Assembly (NCBI GenBank): GCA_019114015.1 | Contig: DXGG01000207.1 | Location: forward strand, 1 to 6,538 | DNA: 6,538 nt | Source of the DNA: Candidatus Onthomorpha intestinigallinarum | GTDB lineage: Bacteria; Bacteroidota; Bacteroidia; Bacteroidales; P3 | Direction of reading: 5' to 3' | Shown: piece by piece, positions 1-6,538 of the stretch | Layout: each line of letters begins with the position of its first letter | Position numbering within the stretch: the first letter of the stretch is position 1 | The notes under the pieces: generated by a model | What the model was told of the DNA's origin: nothing | The model's database searches: none | The model's input: the letters and a program-made list of their open reading frames with translations, nothing else | Program-made: the position numbers and the translations under genes

Positions 1-764
1 GCAAAATCCATGGAAATGGGATTTCCGCTGTCGTTCGTCTCCGAAATATCCATTGAAATAGGTATCTGCGCCAGAAGTTCCATGTCCAGTTCCTTGGCCA
101 ACTGCTCCGCCCCCGACTTGCCGAAAATATAGTATTTGTTGTTCGGAAGTTCCTTTGGTGTGAAATAGGCCATATTCTCCACAAGTCCCAATACCGGCAC
201 TGCTATCTGGTCGTTGGTAAACATGTTCACAGCCCTTCTTACGTCAGCCACCGCCAACTGTTGCGGAGTACATACGAATACCGAACCGCTTACGGAAAAC
301 TGCTGTACAAGGCTCAATTGTATGTCACCCGTTCCGGGAGGCATGTCCAAAATCATGAAGTCCAAACCTCCCCAATAAGTCTCGGTAAGCATCTGTGTAA
401 GTGTATTGGCCGCCATGGGACCTCTCCACAACATGGGTTGAGTCTTGTCGACGAAGAATCCCACGCTCATCAGCTTTATTCCGAACTTCTCGAAAGGCAG
501 CATATATTGTTTTCCGTCTATTTCCTGAGCCATAACCTGCTCATTGTCTATATTGAACAATGTAGGCACGGACGGACCGTATATATCGGCATCGGCCAAA
601 GCTACCGCATAGCCTTTCTTGGCCAATGAAAGAGCAATGTTTGCCGCAACGGTTGACTTGCCTACGCCTCCCTTTCCGCTGGCAACGGCAATGACGTGCT
701 TTATGTTTTTCATCGCCTCGTTGATTGCCTCCTGTTTCCGTTTTTTCTCTTCAAATACGTTCAT
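1..764 (-). CDS. apbC: Mrp/NBP35 (ApbC) family P-loop ATPase, iron-sulfur carrier; 3' end outside window
   Basis: Family role (known): cytoplasmic dimeric ATPase that carries and delivers iron-sulfur clusters to apoproteins. Seen: 254 residues with the deviant Walker A loop SGKGGVGKST at residues 29-38 (including signature Lys31), DADIYGPS at 58-65, WRGPM at 113-117, switch II/Walker B ILDMPPGTGD at 138-147, CTPQ at 165-168, and ENMAYFTP at 196-203. The frame runs off the window edge at IS-M-D-F, so perhaps 20-40 C-terminal residues are missing. Start: ATG at 764-762 is the first start codon after an in-frame stop (779-777), and a -7-like promoter element lies 27 bp upstream. Odd: there is no N-terminal MIP18/DUF59 domain of about 100 residues, which many bacterial Mrp proteins carry, and no CxxC after ENMAYF, where cluster-bridging cysteines lie in classical members. 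It is separated from ridA by a terminator, so it is its own transcription unit. The family is certain; exact client proteins are not. Confidence 0.95.
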   Translation of the reverse strand, partial: MNVFEEKKRKQEAINEAMKNIKHVIAVASGKGGVGKSTVAANIALSLAKKGYAVALADADIYGPSVPTLFNIDNEQVMAQEIDGKQYMLPFEKFGIKLMSVGFFVDKTQPMLWRGPMAANTLTQMLTETYWGGLDFMILDMPPGTGDIQLSLVQQFSVSGSVFVCTPQQLAVADVRRAVNMFTNDQIAVPVLGLVENMAYFTPKELPNNKYYIFGKSGAEQLAKELDMELLAQIPISMDISETNDSGNPISMDF

Positions 765-790
765 ATATTCAGGTCTTTACAAAATGGCTG

Positions 791-798
791 CAAATATA
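791..798 (-). promoter_or_regulatory. Putative Bacteroidota -7 promoter element (TATATTTG) upstream of apbC
   Basis: On the minus strand this reads TATATTTG, an exact fit to the TAnnTTTG element used by the primary sigma factor of Bacteroides. It lies 27 bp before the apbC start codon, which would give a 5' leader of roughly 20 nucleotides. No TTTG -33 element is seen at the usual 19-21 bp spacing (about 818-822). An 8-base degenerate motif in AT-rich DNA can occur by chance, so the call rests mainly on its position between a terminator and a start codon. Confidence 0.5.
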
Positions 799-883
799 CA
801 GATTTATATTCACTTTGCGACTATATTACCTCAAAAAAACGCCTTGCTGAAACAAAGAAAGAATTTCACGGAATCAAGTTTCA

Positions 884-931
884 TTTTTTTGTAATCAAAT
901 TCCATAAAACCGAATCTTGATTACAAAAAAA
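884..931. repeat. Perfect 15-bp inverted repeat overlapping the ridA terminator U-tract
   Basis: The left arm TTTTTTTGTAATCAA (884-898) is the exact reverse complement of TTGATTACAAAAAAA (917-931), with an 18-base spacer at 899-916. It shares bases 925-931 with the A/T run that forms the U-tract of the ridA terminator. On either strand the hairpin would end in an A-run, not a T-run, so it is not itself an intrinsic terminator. It could fold in read-through RNA or be a protein-binding site. No function is shown by the sequence. Confidence 0.6.
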
Positions 932-962
932 AGGAGTCGGATATTGCTATTCCGACTCCTTT
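925..962 (-). terminator. Intrinsic (rho-independent) terminator downstream of ridA
   Basis: Reading the minus strand, AAAGGAGTCGGA (962-951) pairs perfectly with TCCGACTCCTTT (941-930) around a 9-base loop (950-942), and transcription continues into a run of eight T residues (932-925). The stem starts 20 bp after the ridA stop codon. A 12-bp stem with a GC-rich centre followed directly by eight U residues is a canonical terminator. On the plus strand the stem is followed by only three T residues, so it works mainly for the minus-strand unit. It separates the protease-ridA unit from apbC. Confidence 0.93.
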
Positions 963-982
963 GTCAATCATTGAAAAATCAC

Positions 983-1363
983 TTATCCCTTATAGGCGAT
1001 GGTCTCTATCTCTACCAAAACACCCATAGGAAGTTTCTCTACGGCATAAGCGGCTCTTGCAGGCAACATCTCGTTGTAGTATTTGGCATATACCTTGTTC
1101 ATTGCCGCAAAATCATCCATGGAATTCAACAGACACGTAGTCTTTACAACGTCCTTGAAACTGTAACCGGCCTCATTCAATATTGCCTCTATGTTCTTGA
1201 ACACCTGTTCGGTCTGTTCCTCTATCGTTTCGGGAATCTTGCCTGTCTGAGGGTCAACCGGAATCTGTCCGGATATGAAAAGCATTCCATTTGAAGCCAA
1301 TATGGCCTGACTGTATGGGCCTATTGCCTTTGGAGCCTTGTCCGTATTTATTACCTTGTTCAT
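983..1363 (-). CDS. ridA: RidA family reactive intermediate (2-iminobutanoate/2-iminopropanoate) deaminase
   Basis: Family role (known): small trimeric cytoplasmic enzyme that hydrolyses reactive imines and enamines released by pyridoxal-phosphate enzymes such as threonine dehydratase, protecting other enzymes from damage. Seen: 126 residues, normal length for RidA, with AIGPYSQA at 13-20 (Tyr17), SGQIPVDP at 31-38, the PARAAY segment at 101-106 with Arg103 and the VEIETIA C-terminus with Glu118. Arg103 and Glu118 align with Arg105 and Glu120 of E. coli RidA, which bind the substrate carboxylate and assist catalysis. The position of E. coli Cys107 is Ala105 here, which is common because that cysteine is not required. 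Start: the ATG aligns with the family N-terminus and follows an A-rich leader with no Shine-Dalgarno sequence. It begins 12 bp after the upstream protease stop codon and is followed by a strong terminator, so it is probably the last gene of that transcript. No separate promoter is evident. Confidence 0.95.
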   Translation of the reverse strand: MNKVINTDKAPKAIGPYSQAILASNGMLFISGQIPVDPQTGKIPETIEEQTEQVFKNIEAILNEAGYSFKDVVKTTCLLNSMDDFAAMNKVYAKYYNEMLPARAAYAVEKLPMGVLVEIETIAYKG

Positions 1364-1375
1364 TTTATTTGGTTT

Positions 1376-4366
1376 TTATTTGTTGAAAATTATCTGTTTT
1401 GTAGTCTGTTTTCCGTTGGCCCTTATGTTGACCAGGTAAGAACCGCTTTCCAAAGTCTGAAGATTTATCGTCTTGTTTTCCAAGTCGGCATTCCTTTCCT
1501 GATAAACGACCTGACCCAATATGTTTGTAATTGTCAGTTCGGCGTTTTTCTGTTCAGGTGCCTTGATTGTAAGAATGCCGCTGGTAGGATTTGGAGAAAG
1601 GGTGAACTCTATGCCGCAATCTATTTCCTCCAAGGAAGAACTTATTCTAACATATATTTTCTCCTCGTTGGAATAAGCCTCCGGACAATCCTCAAGCTGA
1701 ACCTTTACCCTGTAAGTATAAAGGGCTTCCTGCTCTGCCTGCTCCGTATATGACGACTGAGTGTTTCCTATCGGGTTCCATCCCGAATCATCAATCTGTC
1801 TTTCCCAATCCAGTATCTGGCCTCTGTATGAGTTCAGCCTGAACAAGGCTATATCCTGTCCCTGTTCCCTGACAACGGTATCGGCAGCGTTCTTTGTCAA
1901 CACGCCTCCTCTTGAAATCATTACGTCTATAAGGACCGTATTGCTGGTATCCTTTATCACTCCGTTGGATATGACTATACGACGGTAGAATGTACTGTCG
2001 GTCAATTCCTCAGGCTGATAGTTCTGTTCGGTTGCAAGTTGGGTTGCGTCGGTCCATGCACCTGTCCTTGACTTCTGCTGCCATTGATAAGTGAAGTTTC
2101 CTCTTCCGCCTGTCGGCTCGGACCCCGTCAGCATCTCCGGCGTTGCTCCAAGACAAAAAGCCTGATTGGAACCTATGACATTGTTTTCTATTGCAGGGTA
2201 TGTTGTCGTGAATGTCTTCCTTACTCCGTATGCCGTTCCCAACGAAGTTGTTACAAACGCCCTGTAATAATAAGTAACACCTTCTCTAAGCGTATCGACA
2301 GACAAAGTAAATGTGCCCATTGCAGGATCGGTGCTTACCAATTTGGTTGCATTGTCAACATCGGGCATTGTTTCACTGTCTGTATTGAATGCAAAACCTT
2401 TTTCCACGAATGTTCCTTCGCCCAGGCTGACAAGGTTAGCCTCCATGGTGACGGAATTATTTCCTATGTTGCTTGGATTTCTCGACACAATGCTGCCAAG
2501 TCCGCTTGGAGTGTTGAACTGTTTGATTCCGCCATAAGCCTTGCCGAAAGCATTCTCTACGTATGCTCTGTAATAGATTGTCGCACCGGGCGTAAGACTT
2601 GTAAATGCCACATCGAAAGTATCCGATGTCATTGTGCTTGACACCTGTGTAATGTTATCCTCATCCATACTCTCCATTGCAGCCATGTCATCACTCCAAA
2701 CCGCTCCTCTTGAAGTGATGTTTCCTGCTCCGATATATACGACGTGTCCCCCAACCGTTGCCGTTGTAGAAGTTATTGACGCATCGGTTACGGCATCAGT
2801 TTCAACCGCAGGTACATTTGACATGAAGTTAAACCTTATCACGCTGTCGTTTTCATAGTGTATGTTTGTGATAGGACGATTCGACGGAGAGCCGTCCTTC
2901 ATTCTCGAAGGAGGAACCGTTTGATCCGCAAAATTAACGACATTCAAAGAACCTGGGAAAGGACAAGTACTGGATGCCAACTGCGTACTGTCTCCCGAGG
3001 CGGCCTTTATGAACCATCCCATGTCACCGGGGTTTACATTAACCGTATTGGAATTGTCATCGAACCAATCGTTCAATTTTGCCTTGTCGCCATGATAAAT
3101 CAACATTCCCTCCGAAGGAATATAAGCGTCCCAACCTTTTTTCCGTCTATGCTCTATCATGAAGTATTCGTTGGTGTTAGGCAGGTCTGTCGTATAAGCC
3201 ACCGCGGAGTCCACCAAAGCAGGCAAATAAATAGTGTCGGTAGCCGATGTCAATTCCATAGGGGTCAACCAGTTCGCTATCTGTCTTTCTATTGCGGACA
3301 ATCCCGCAGGCGTAGCCGAATTGTTAAGATAAGAACCGGAGGACATCAAGTCCCATTCTCCCAATCCCGGAGACTCTCCTCCCGAACTTGCATAATCAGT
3401 ATCATAAAAATCAGGGAAACCCAAAACATGGCCGAACTCATGACAAATCGTTCCTATTCCGTCCATGGCAACGCTGTTCCTCTTTTCTGCAGAGCAGGAA
3501 TAAGGTCCGAATCTTACGCCATCCTTTTGGATATTGGAGTTCACATTACTTCTATGCGGCCATATCTCGTTGTCATTACCAGTAGATGATTCCGGAGTTC
3601 CGGCAAATATGATATGAATCGCATCGACGAATCCGTTGTTGTCGTTGTCGTAGTCCGAGAAATCGACATCAGCGTCCGCCGCATTTATCGAATGAGAAAC
3701 AAAGAACGGAATATTGGCATCCCCGTAAGGACCATTGGCTCCGTAATAAGCCATGGTATTAGGCAATGTGTACGGACCAACCACATCTATATCCATTATA
3801 AATTGCCCATTTGAATTATCCAAATAATAATCCTTTACCGAACCCGTACCGTTATAATTCTGCTGACTCACCAAATTTACAAAGTCTGCATTGGTGTAAG
3901 TAAACGGAAGGTCACTGAATCCCACAAGAATAACCAAAAGCTTAACCGTTCCCTGTGTAGGATACTTGGCTTGATTGGTTGCAGGCGCTCCTGCCGCCCA
4001 ATTGTTCTTCATTGCATCCACCTGCGATGATGAATAATAAAGATTTGTAGGTAGCAAACTCAAAAAAGCCCTGTCTTCCCCTGTCCTTTCCTCCGGATTG
4101 GCCGCAAGAACATCAGAAGCCACCAAATCACCTCTTTCATTCAACACCCCGTAAGTAAAGAAGCCTTCACCGTTCCTTACCAAAGTGTATTGGTCAACAG
4201 TCTTGGCCCAACTAACCTTTTCGTCTCCGTAAAGAACGAAAGTAAGAAGCTTCCCATTAGGTTGTTTGATTGTTACAGCCTGTCTCTTTGCCGGTATAGC
4301 CTGCGCAAAGGTAGCAATCAATGCAAAGGCAACAATCATAATTGTTCTTAATAATCTTTTTCTCAT
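1376..4366 (-). CDS. Secreted M6-family zinc metalloprotease with FN3-like and Ig-like modules and T9SS type A sorting domain
   Basis: Likely role: secreted or surface-anchored zinc endopeptidase; substrate unknown. Seen in 996 residues: a signal peptide (basic MRKR, hydrophobic stretch, probable cleavage after AQA, residue 23); a pro-region-like segment to about 105; an M6 domain to about 515. The M6 domain has an Asp/Asn-rich loop DYDNDNNGFVD (238-248, possibly calcium-binding), the zinc motif HEFGHVLGFPD (309-319, His309, Glu310, His313), a possible Met-turn WDLM (338-341) and the family blocks ERQIANWLTP and GWDAYIP. Two fibronectin-III-like modules follow (about 518-618 and 622-721, each ending in YYYRA...YG), then two Ig-like modules (about 724-815 and 816-907). 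The C-terminal sorting domain (about 917-996) has LSPNPTSG at 923-930 and SGSYLVNI near the end. By family knowledge this tail directs T9SS export and is usually removed. Catalytic residues are intact. It is a paralogue of the gene 85 bp upstream. The start is fixed by the signal peptide. Confidence 0.95.
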   Translation of the reverse strand: MRKRLLRTIMIVAFALIATFAQAIPAKRQAVTIKQPNGKLLTFVLYGDEKVSWAKTVDQYTLVRNGEGFFTYGVLNERGDLVASDVLAANPEERTGEDRAFLSLLPTNLYYSSSQVDAMKNNWAAGAPATNQAKYPTQGTVKLLVILVGFSDLPFTYTNADFVNLVSQQNYNGTGSVKDYYLDNSNGQFIMDIDVVGPYTLPNTMAYYGANGPYGDANIPFFVSHSINAADADVDFSDYDNDNNGFVDAIHIIFAGTPESSTGNDNEIWPHRSNVNSNIQKDGVRFGPYSCSAEKRNSVAMDGIGTICHEFGHVLGFPDFYDTDYASSGGESPGLGEWDLMSSGSYLNNSATPAGLSAIERQIANWLTPMELTSATDTIYLPALVDSAVAYTTDLPNTNEYFMIEHRRKKGWDAYIPSEGMLIYHGDKAKLNDWFDDNSNTVNVNPGDMGWFIKAASGDSTQLASSTCPFPGSLNVVNFADQTVPPSRMKDGSPSNRPITNIHYENDSVIRFNFMSNVPAVETDAVTDASITSTTATVGGHVVYIGAGNITSRGAVWSDDMAAMESMDEDNITQVSSTMTSDTFDVAFTSLTPGATIYYRAYVENAFGKAYGGIKQFNTPSGLGSIVSRNPSNIGNNSVTMEANLVSLGEGTFVEKGFAFNTDSETMPDVDNATKLVSTDPAMGTFTLSVDTLREGVTYYYRAFVTTSLGTAYGVRKTFTTTYPAIENNVIGSNQAFCLGATPEMLTGSEPTGGRGNFTYQWQQKSRTGAWTDATQLATEQNYQPEELTDSTFYRRIVISNGVIKDTSNTVLIDVMISRGGVLTKNAADTVVREQGQDIALFRLNSYRGQILDWERQIDDSGWNPIGNTQSSYTEQAEQEALYTYRVKVQLEDCPEAYSNEEKIYVRISSSLEEIDCGIEFTLSPNPTSGILTIKAPEQKNAELTITNILGQVVYQERNADLENKTINLQTLESGSYLVNIRANGKQTTKQIIFNK

Positions 4367-4392
4367 CGTATTCTTCGTTTTTCTATTTTTCG

Positions 4393-4420
4393 CAATTATA
4401 TAAACGTCGTTTGTTCAAAA
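4393..4420 (-). promoter_or_regulatory. Weak candidate promoter in the 85-bp gap between the two protease genes
   Basis: The gap at 4367-4451 is AT-rich with an A-rich leader just before the downstream start codon and no terminator-like hairpin. On the minus strand it holds TATAATTG (4400-4393), one mismatch from TAnnTTTG, and a TTTTG (4420-4416) upstream. The spacing from TTTG to the -7-like element is 15 bp, shorter than the usual 19-21 bp. The downstream protease may have its own promoter here or simply be read through from its paralogue. The sequence does not decide between these. Confidence 0.25.
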
Positions 4421-4451
4421 TAATTATGTGTAAACGTATAAATCCGATTTA

Positions 4452-6538
4452 TCAATCAGCCAAAATGATTTTCATGTTCTTCACCTGCTTTGTAACCTCA
4501 TCCTCTATCTGCAACAGATACATCCCCGAGGCAAAACCGCTTAAATCCATTTCAACATCATCTCCAAAACATTCCCTTGACTCAAGCAGAAGCATCGAGG
4601 TATTGTACAGCCTCACCTTTACGGTTTTTCTACCGTCATTTTTAAGTACAACCTTTCCTTTGGTAGGATTAGGATAAAGATAGTATTCGTTTTCACTGAC
4701 AACCTGCGAGAGGGACACATCGCGCAATACATATATCTTCAACGTGTCGGAATAAGCCTCCGGACAATTGTCCAACTGAACCAATGCCCTCAAACAAACC
4801 GTATCCAAAAAAGCGGGCTTGTAAACAAGCATGGTATCCTGCTGCGAAAAGTCTATAATCTGCCATTGTCCGTCCTGTTCCGCATGTTGCCAGTTGAGAA
4901 TCTGCCCGACATTCTTTTTAAGCCTCAAGGTGTCAGTCTGAGAACTAAGCCAATCAGTCCTGCCCTCTATATGTCCTCCCTTGGACTGCCTTACATCCAA
5001 CACCACAACATTGCTCGTATCCCTTATGGCCAAAGAACCCACTATACGCCTGAATGAAGTGGTCTGTTCCAACACTCCCACATCATAATCCTTCATATCG
5101 TTTGTATTTGCAGCTTCTTCCCAAGATGACGAAGAGGTCTTCTGCTGCCATAAATAAACGAAATCACCCTGACCGGCCGTCGGTTCAGTTCCCGATATGT
5201 ATCCGAAATCATCACCCTTACAACCCACACTCTCTCCCATTGTCTCTATACTGTTGTTCTCTATCGGCACATAATCGGTAGTCGAATAAACATTGCTGCC
5301 ATATTTCACGCCCAATGCCGTCCTTGCATAAACCTTATAATAATAGCGGGTGGCCTGAGCCAAACCGCCTATCGTATCCCTGAACTCGGTGAACGTACCG
5401 GTATGAACCGTGTGATTGGAGTTAATGCTCAGGTTAGACACCGTATCGTAACAAATGCCATATTCCTCCACCGGATAATCCCCTTCGACAAGTTTTTTGC
5501 CTCCCACTATCAGAAAGTCAAGCCCTCTTTCCTCTGCACTTATTGTCCTTAATAAAGGCTGCCCGTCCAAAGTGGAAAAGGAAAAGGACGCTCCGTAAAC
5601 GGTATCGCTATCGGAAATATAGGTTGCCCTGTAATAATATGTATGAGAATAGAGCAAATCATCCGCAATCAAAGTCATGGTGTCACCCTGCCATCCTGTA
5701 GCCGCAAACAACTCCTGCGTTGCAAACGAAGAAAGAGTATCCAGGGCAAAACCCTTAAAACCGTACTGTCGCAAACCGGAATACAATTCAACGCCACGAA
5801 GCATGTATGAAACGGTAGCGATTTTTTCCGCATTACCAACTGTGGCGACAACGGCCGAACTGTCTGGTTGCATAAAGCTGAAATTCACAAAAGACGTAAG
5901 AGTGTCCCTCGAAATCCTTGTCAAGGGCTTATCCAAAGCTTCGCCGCTCCAAAGCAAACTGTTCGGCACATCATAATCCGTAAAATAATCATTGGAATAT
6001 GGATTTGGAAAAACATCATACATCAAATTCGCATCCGATTCCACTCCGTCCGCTTCCTCTATATCGCATCTTTGGTACGAAGGGTTGCAGTTTATGCAAT
6101 AATCCCCTTCATCCTTTATATGATAAATCAACATACCATCGGCTGGAACAAAGGCATCCCACGAAGTACGCTTTCTGTTTTCCAAAACAAAAAACTCATT
6201 GTCGTAAGGAGTAGTAATAACATAAGCCCTGTTGCTGTCAACCAAAACAGGCAATGAATAATTACCCGCAACAGAAAGAGTGTCGAACTCCATCCACGAA
6301 AGCAGATAACGCTCGTAAGCATTAAAGGCCGCAGGTGTATTTCCGCCGTTGTTGTAGGAACCCGACGCCATTATGCTCCATGAAGACAATGCGGAAGCAT
6401 TCCCTCCCGAAGCACCGTAATCCGTATCGTAAAAATCCGGCAAGCCCAATACGTGTCCGAACTCATGACAAATTGTTCCTATCGCATCCATTCCCCCTCC
6501 CCTCTTTTCGGCCGAGCAGGAATAATCGCTCAGAACAA
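4452..6538 (-). CDS. Secreted M6-family zinc metalloprotease with T9SS sorting domain, paralogue of the next gene; 5' part outside window
   Basis: Likely role: exported zinc endopeptidase, substrate unknown. The reading frame is open to the window edge: 694 residues are visible. The upstream residues (YSCSAEKR just before the zinc site) match the paralogue, so the ATG at 6491 is internal and about 300 N-terminal residues are missing. Seen, in visible numbering: HEFGHVLGLPD at 24-34 (nt 6467-6435), possible Met-turn WSIM at about 53-56, WDAFVPADGMLIYH at 126-139, a Cys-rich stretch at 147-157, EEADG at 160-164, two FN3-like modules (about 225-323 and 324-421, each with YYYRA or YYYKV followed by YG), two Ig-like modules (about 424-515 and 516-603), and a sorting domain (about 616-694) with YPNPTKG at 621-627 and SGMYLLQI near the end. 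Module order matches the downstream gene with no large insertion or deletion. No signal peptide is visible because the 5' end is absent. Confidence 0.93.
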   Translation of the reverse strand, partial: VLSDYSCSAEKRGGGMDAIGTICHEFGHVLGLPDFYDTDYGASGGNASALSSWSIMASGSYNNGGNTPAAFNAYERYLLSWMEFDTLSVAGNYSLPVLVDSNRAYVITTPYDNEFFVLENRKRTSWDAFVPADGMLIYHIKDEGDYCINCNPSYQRCDIEEADGVESDANLMYDVFPNPYSNDYFTDYDVPNSLLWSGEALDKPLTRISRDTLTSFVNFSFMQPDSSAVVATVGNAEKIATVSYMLRGVELYSGLRQYGFKGFALDTLSSFATQELFAATGWQGDTMTLIADDLLYSHTYYYRATYISDSDTVYGASFSFSTLDGQPLLRTISAEERGLDFLIVGGKKLVEGDYPVEEYGICYDTVSNLSINSNHTVHTGTFTEFRDTIGGLAQATRYYYKVYARTALGVKYGSNVYSTTDYVPIENNSIETMGESVGCKGDDFGYISGTEPTAGQGDFVYLWQQKTSSSSWEEAANTNDMKDYDVGVLEQTTSFRRIVGSLAIRDTSNVVVLDVRQSKGGHIEGRTDWLSSQTDTLRLKKNVGQILNWQHAEQDGQWQIIDFSQQDTMLVYKPAFLDTVCLRALVQLDNCPEAYSDTLKIYVLRDVSLSQVVSENEYYLYPNPTKGKVVLKNDGRKTVKVRLYNTSMLLLESRECFGDDVEMDLSGFASGMYLLQIEDEVTKQVKNMKIILAD

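Noticed and set aside
261..629. Plus-strand 122-residue open frame
   Set aside because: It is antisense to the ApbC P-loop ATPase, whose motifs run continuously on the minus strand.
619..920. Small plus-strand frames reaching into the apbC upstream region
   Set aside because: They begin antisense to apbC, run through AT-rich intergenic DNA and show no conserved motif.
884..962. Inverted repeats read as a riboswitch, small RNA or CRISPR repeat
   Set aside because: There is no array of repeats with spacers and no known riboswitch core; the GC-rich stem with a U-tract is a terminator, and the second inverted repeat has no supported function.
917..1294. Plus-strand 125-residue open frame
   Set aside because: It overlaps the ridA terminator and is antisense to ridA, which matches its family end to end.
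2084..2641. 185-residue open frame on the plus strand
   Set aside because: Antisense shadow of the FN3-like and Ig-like modules of the complete protease; the Cys- and Arg-rich translation has no domain character.
2858..3589. 243-residue open frame on the plus strand
   Set aside because: It lies wholly antisense to the M6 catalytic domain, its product is rich in Arg, Ser and Ile with no recognisable domain, and the minus-strand frame has clear protein family motifs throughout.
3614..3814. Plus-strand frame with a poly-valine run
   Set aside because: The valine run is the reverse reading of the Asn/Asp codons of the M6 loop DYDNDNNGFVD, so it is an artefact of the real gene.
6489..6491. ATG just before the zinc motif as the start of the upstream protease
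   Set aside because: The frame stays open to the window edge and the 15 residues before this ATG match the paralogue (YSCSAEKR), so this Met is internal and the gene is truncated only by the window.

Overview
The window suggests a Bacteroidota genome, most likely Bacteroidales. Two large secreted proteases end in type IX secretion (T9SS) C-terminal sorting domains, a system confined to this phylum. Leaders upstream of start codons are A-rich with no clear Shine-Dalgarno sequence, and one upstream region carries a match to the Bacteroides -7 element TAnnTTTG. The Mrp-like ATPase also resembles the Bacteroidales form. I cannot name a genus. Every supported gene lies on the minus strand, so transcription runs from high to low coordinates.

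Layout in order of transcription: (1) 6538-4452 is the 3' two thirds of a secreted M6-family metalloprotease gene; its 5' end is outside the window. (2) After 85 bp, 4366-1376 is a complete 996-residue paralogue with signal peptide, pro-region-like segment, M6 zinc protease domain, two fibronectin-III-like modules, two Ig-like modules and a T9SS type A sorting domain. (3) Only 12 bp later, 1363-983 is ridA, a small cytoplasmic imine/enamine deaminase. (4) A strong intrinsic terminator at 962-925 closes this unit. Its U-tract is also one arm of a second perfect 15-bp inverted repeat (884-931). (5) A separate transcription unit begins near a TATATTTG element at 798-791 and reads into an Mrp/ApbC-type iron-sulfur carrier ATPase (764-1), cut by the window edge.

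The two proteases are tandem paralogues with the same module order and nearly equal lengths from the zinc site to the C-terminus (688 and 671 residues). They are diverged, so the duplication is not recent. Both are expected to cross the inner membrane by Sec and the outer membrane by T9SS, and to act on the cell surface or outside the cell. RidA and ApbC are cytoplasmic housekeeping proteins. The close spacing of ridA to a secreted protease is probably co-transcription without a shared pathway. I see no mobile element, CRISPR array, tRNA, rRNA or recognisable new system. The least ordinary points are the tandem protease pair, the interlocked hairpins after ridA, the stripped-down ApbC and a cysteine cluster found in only one protease paralogue.
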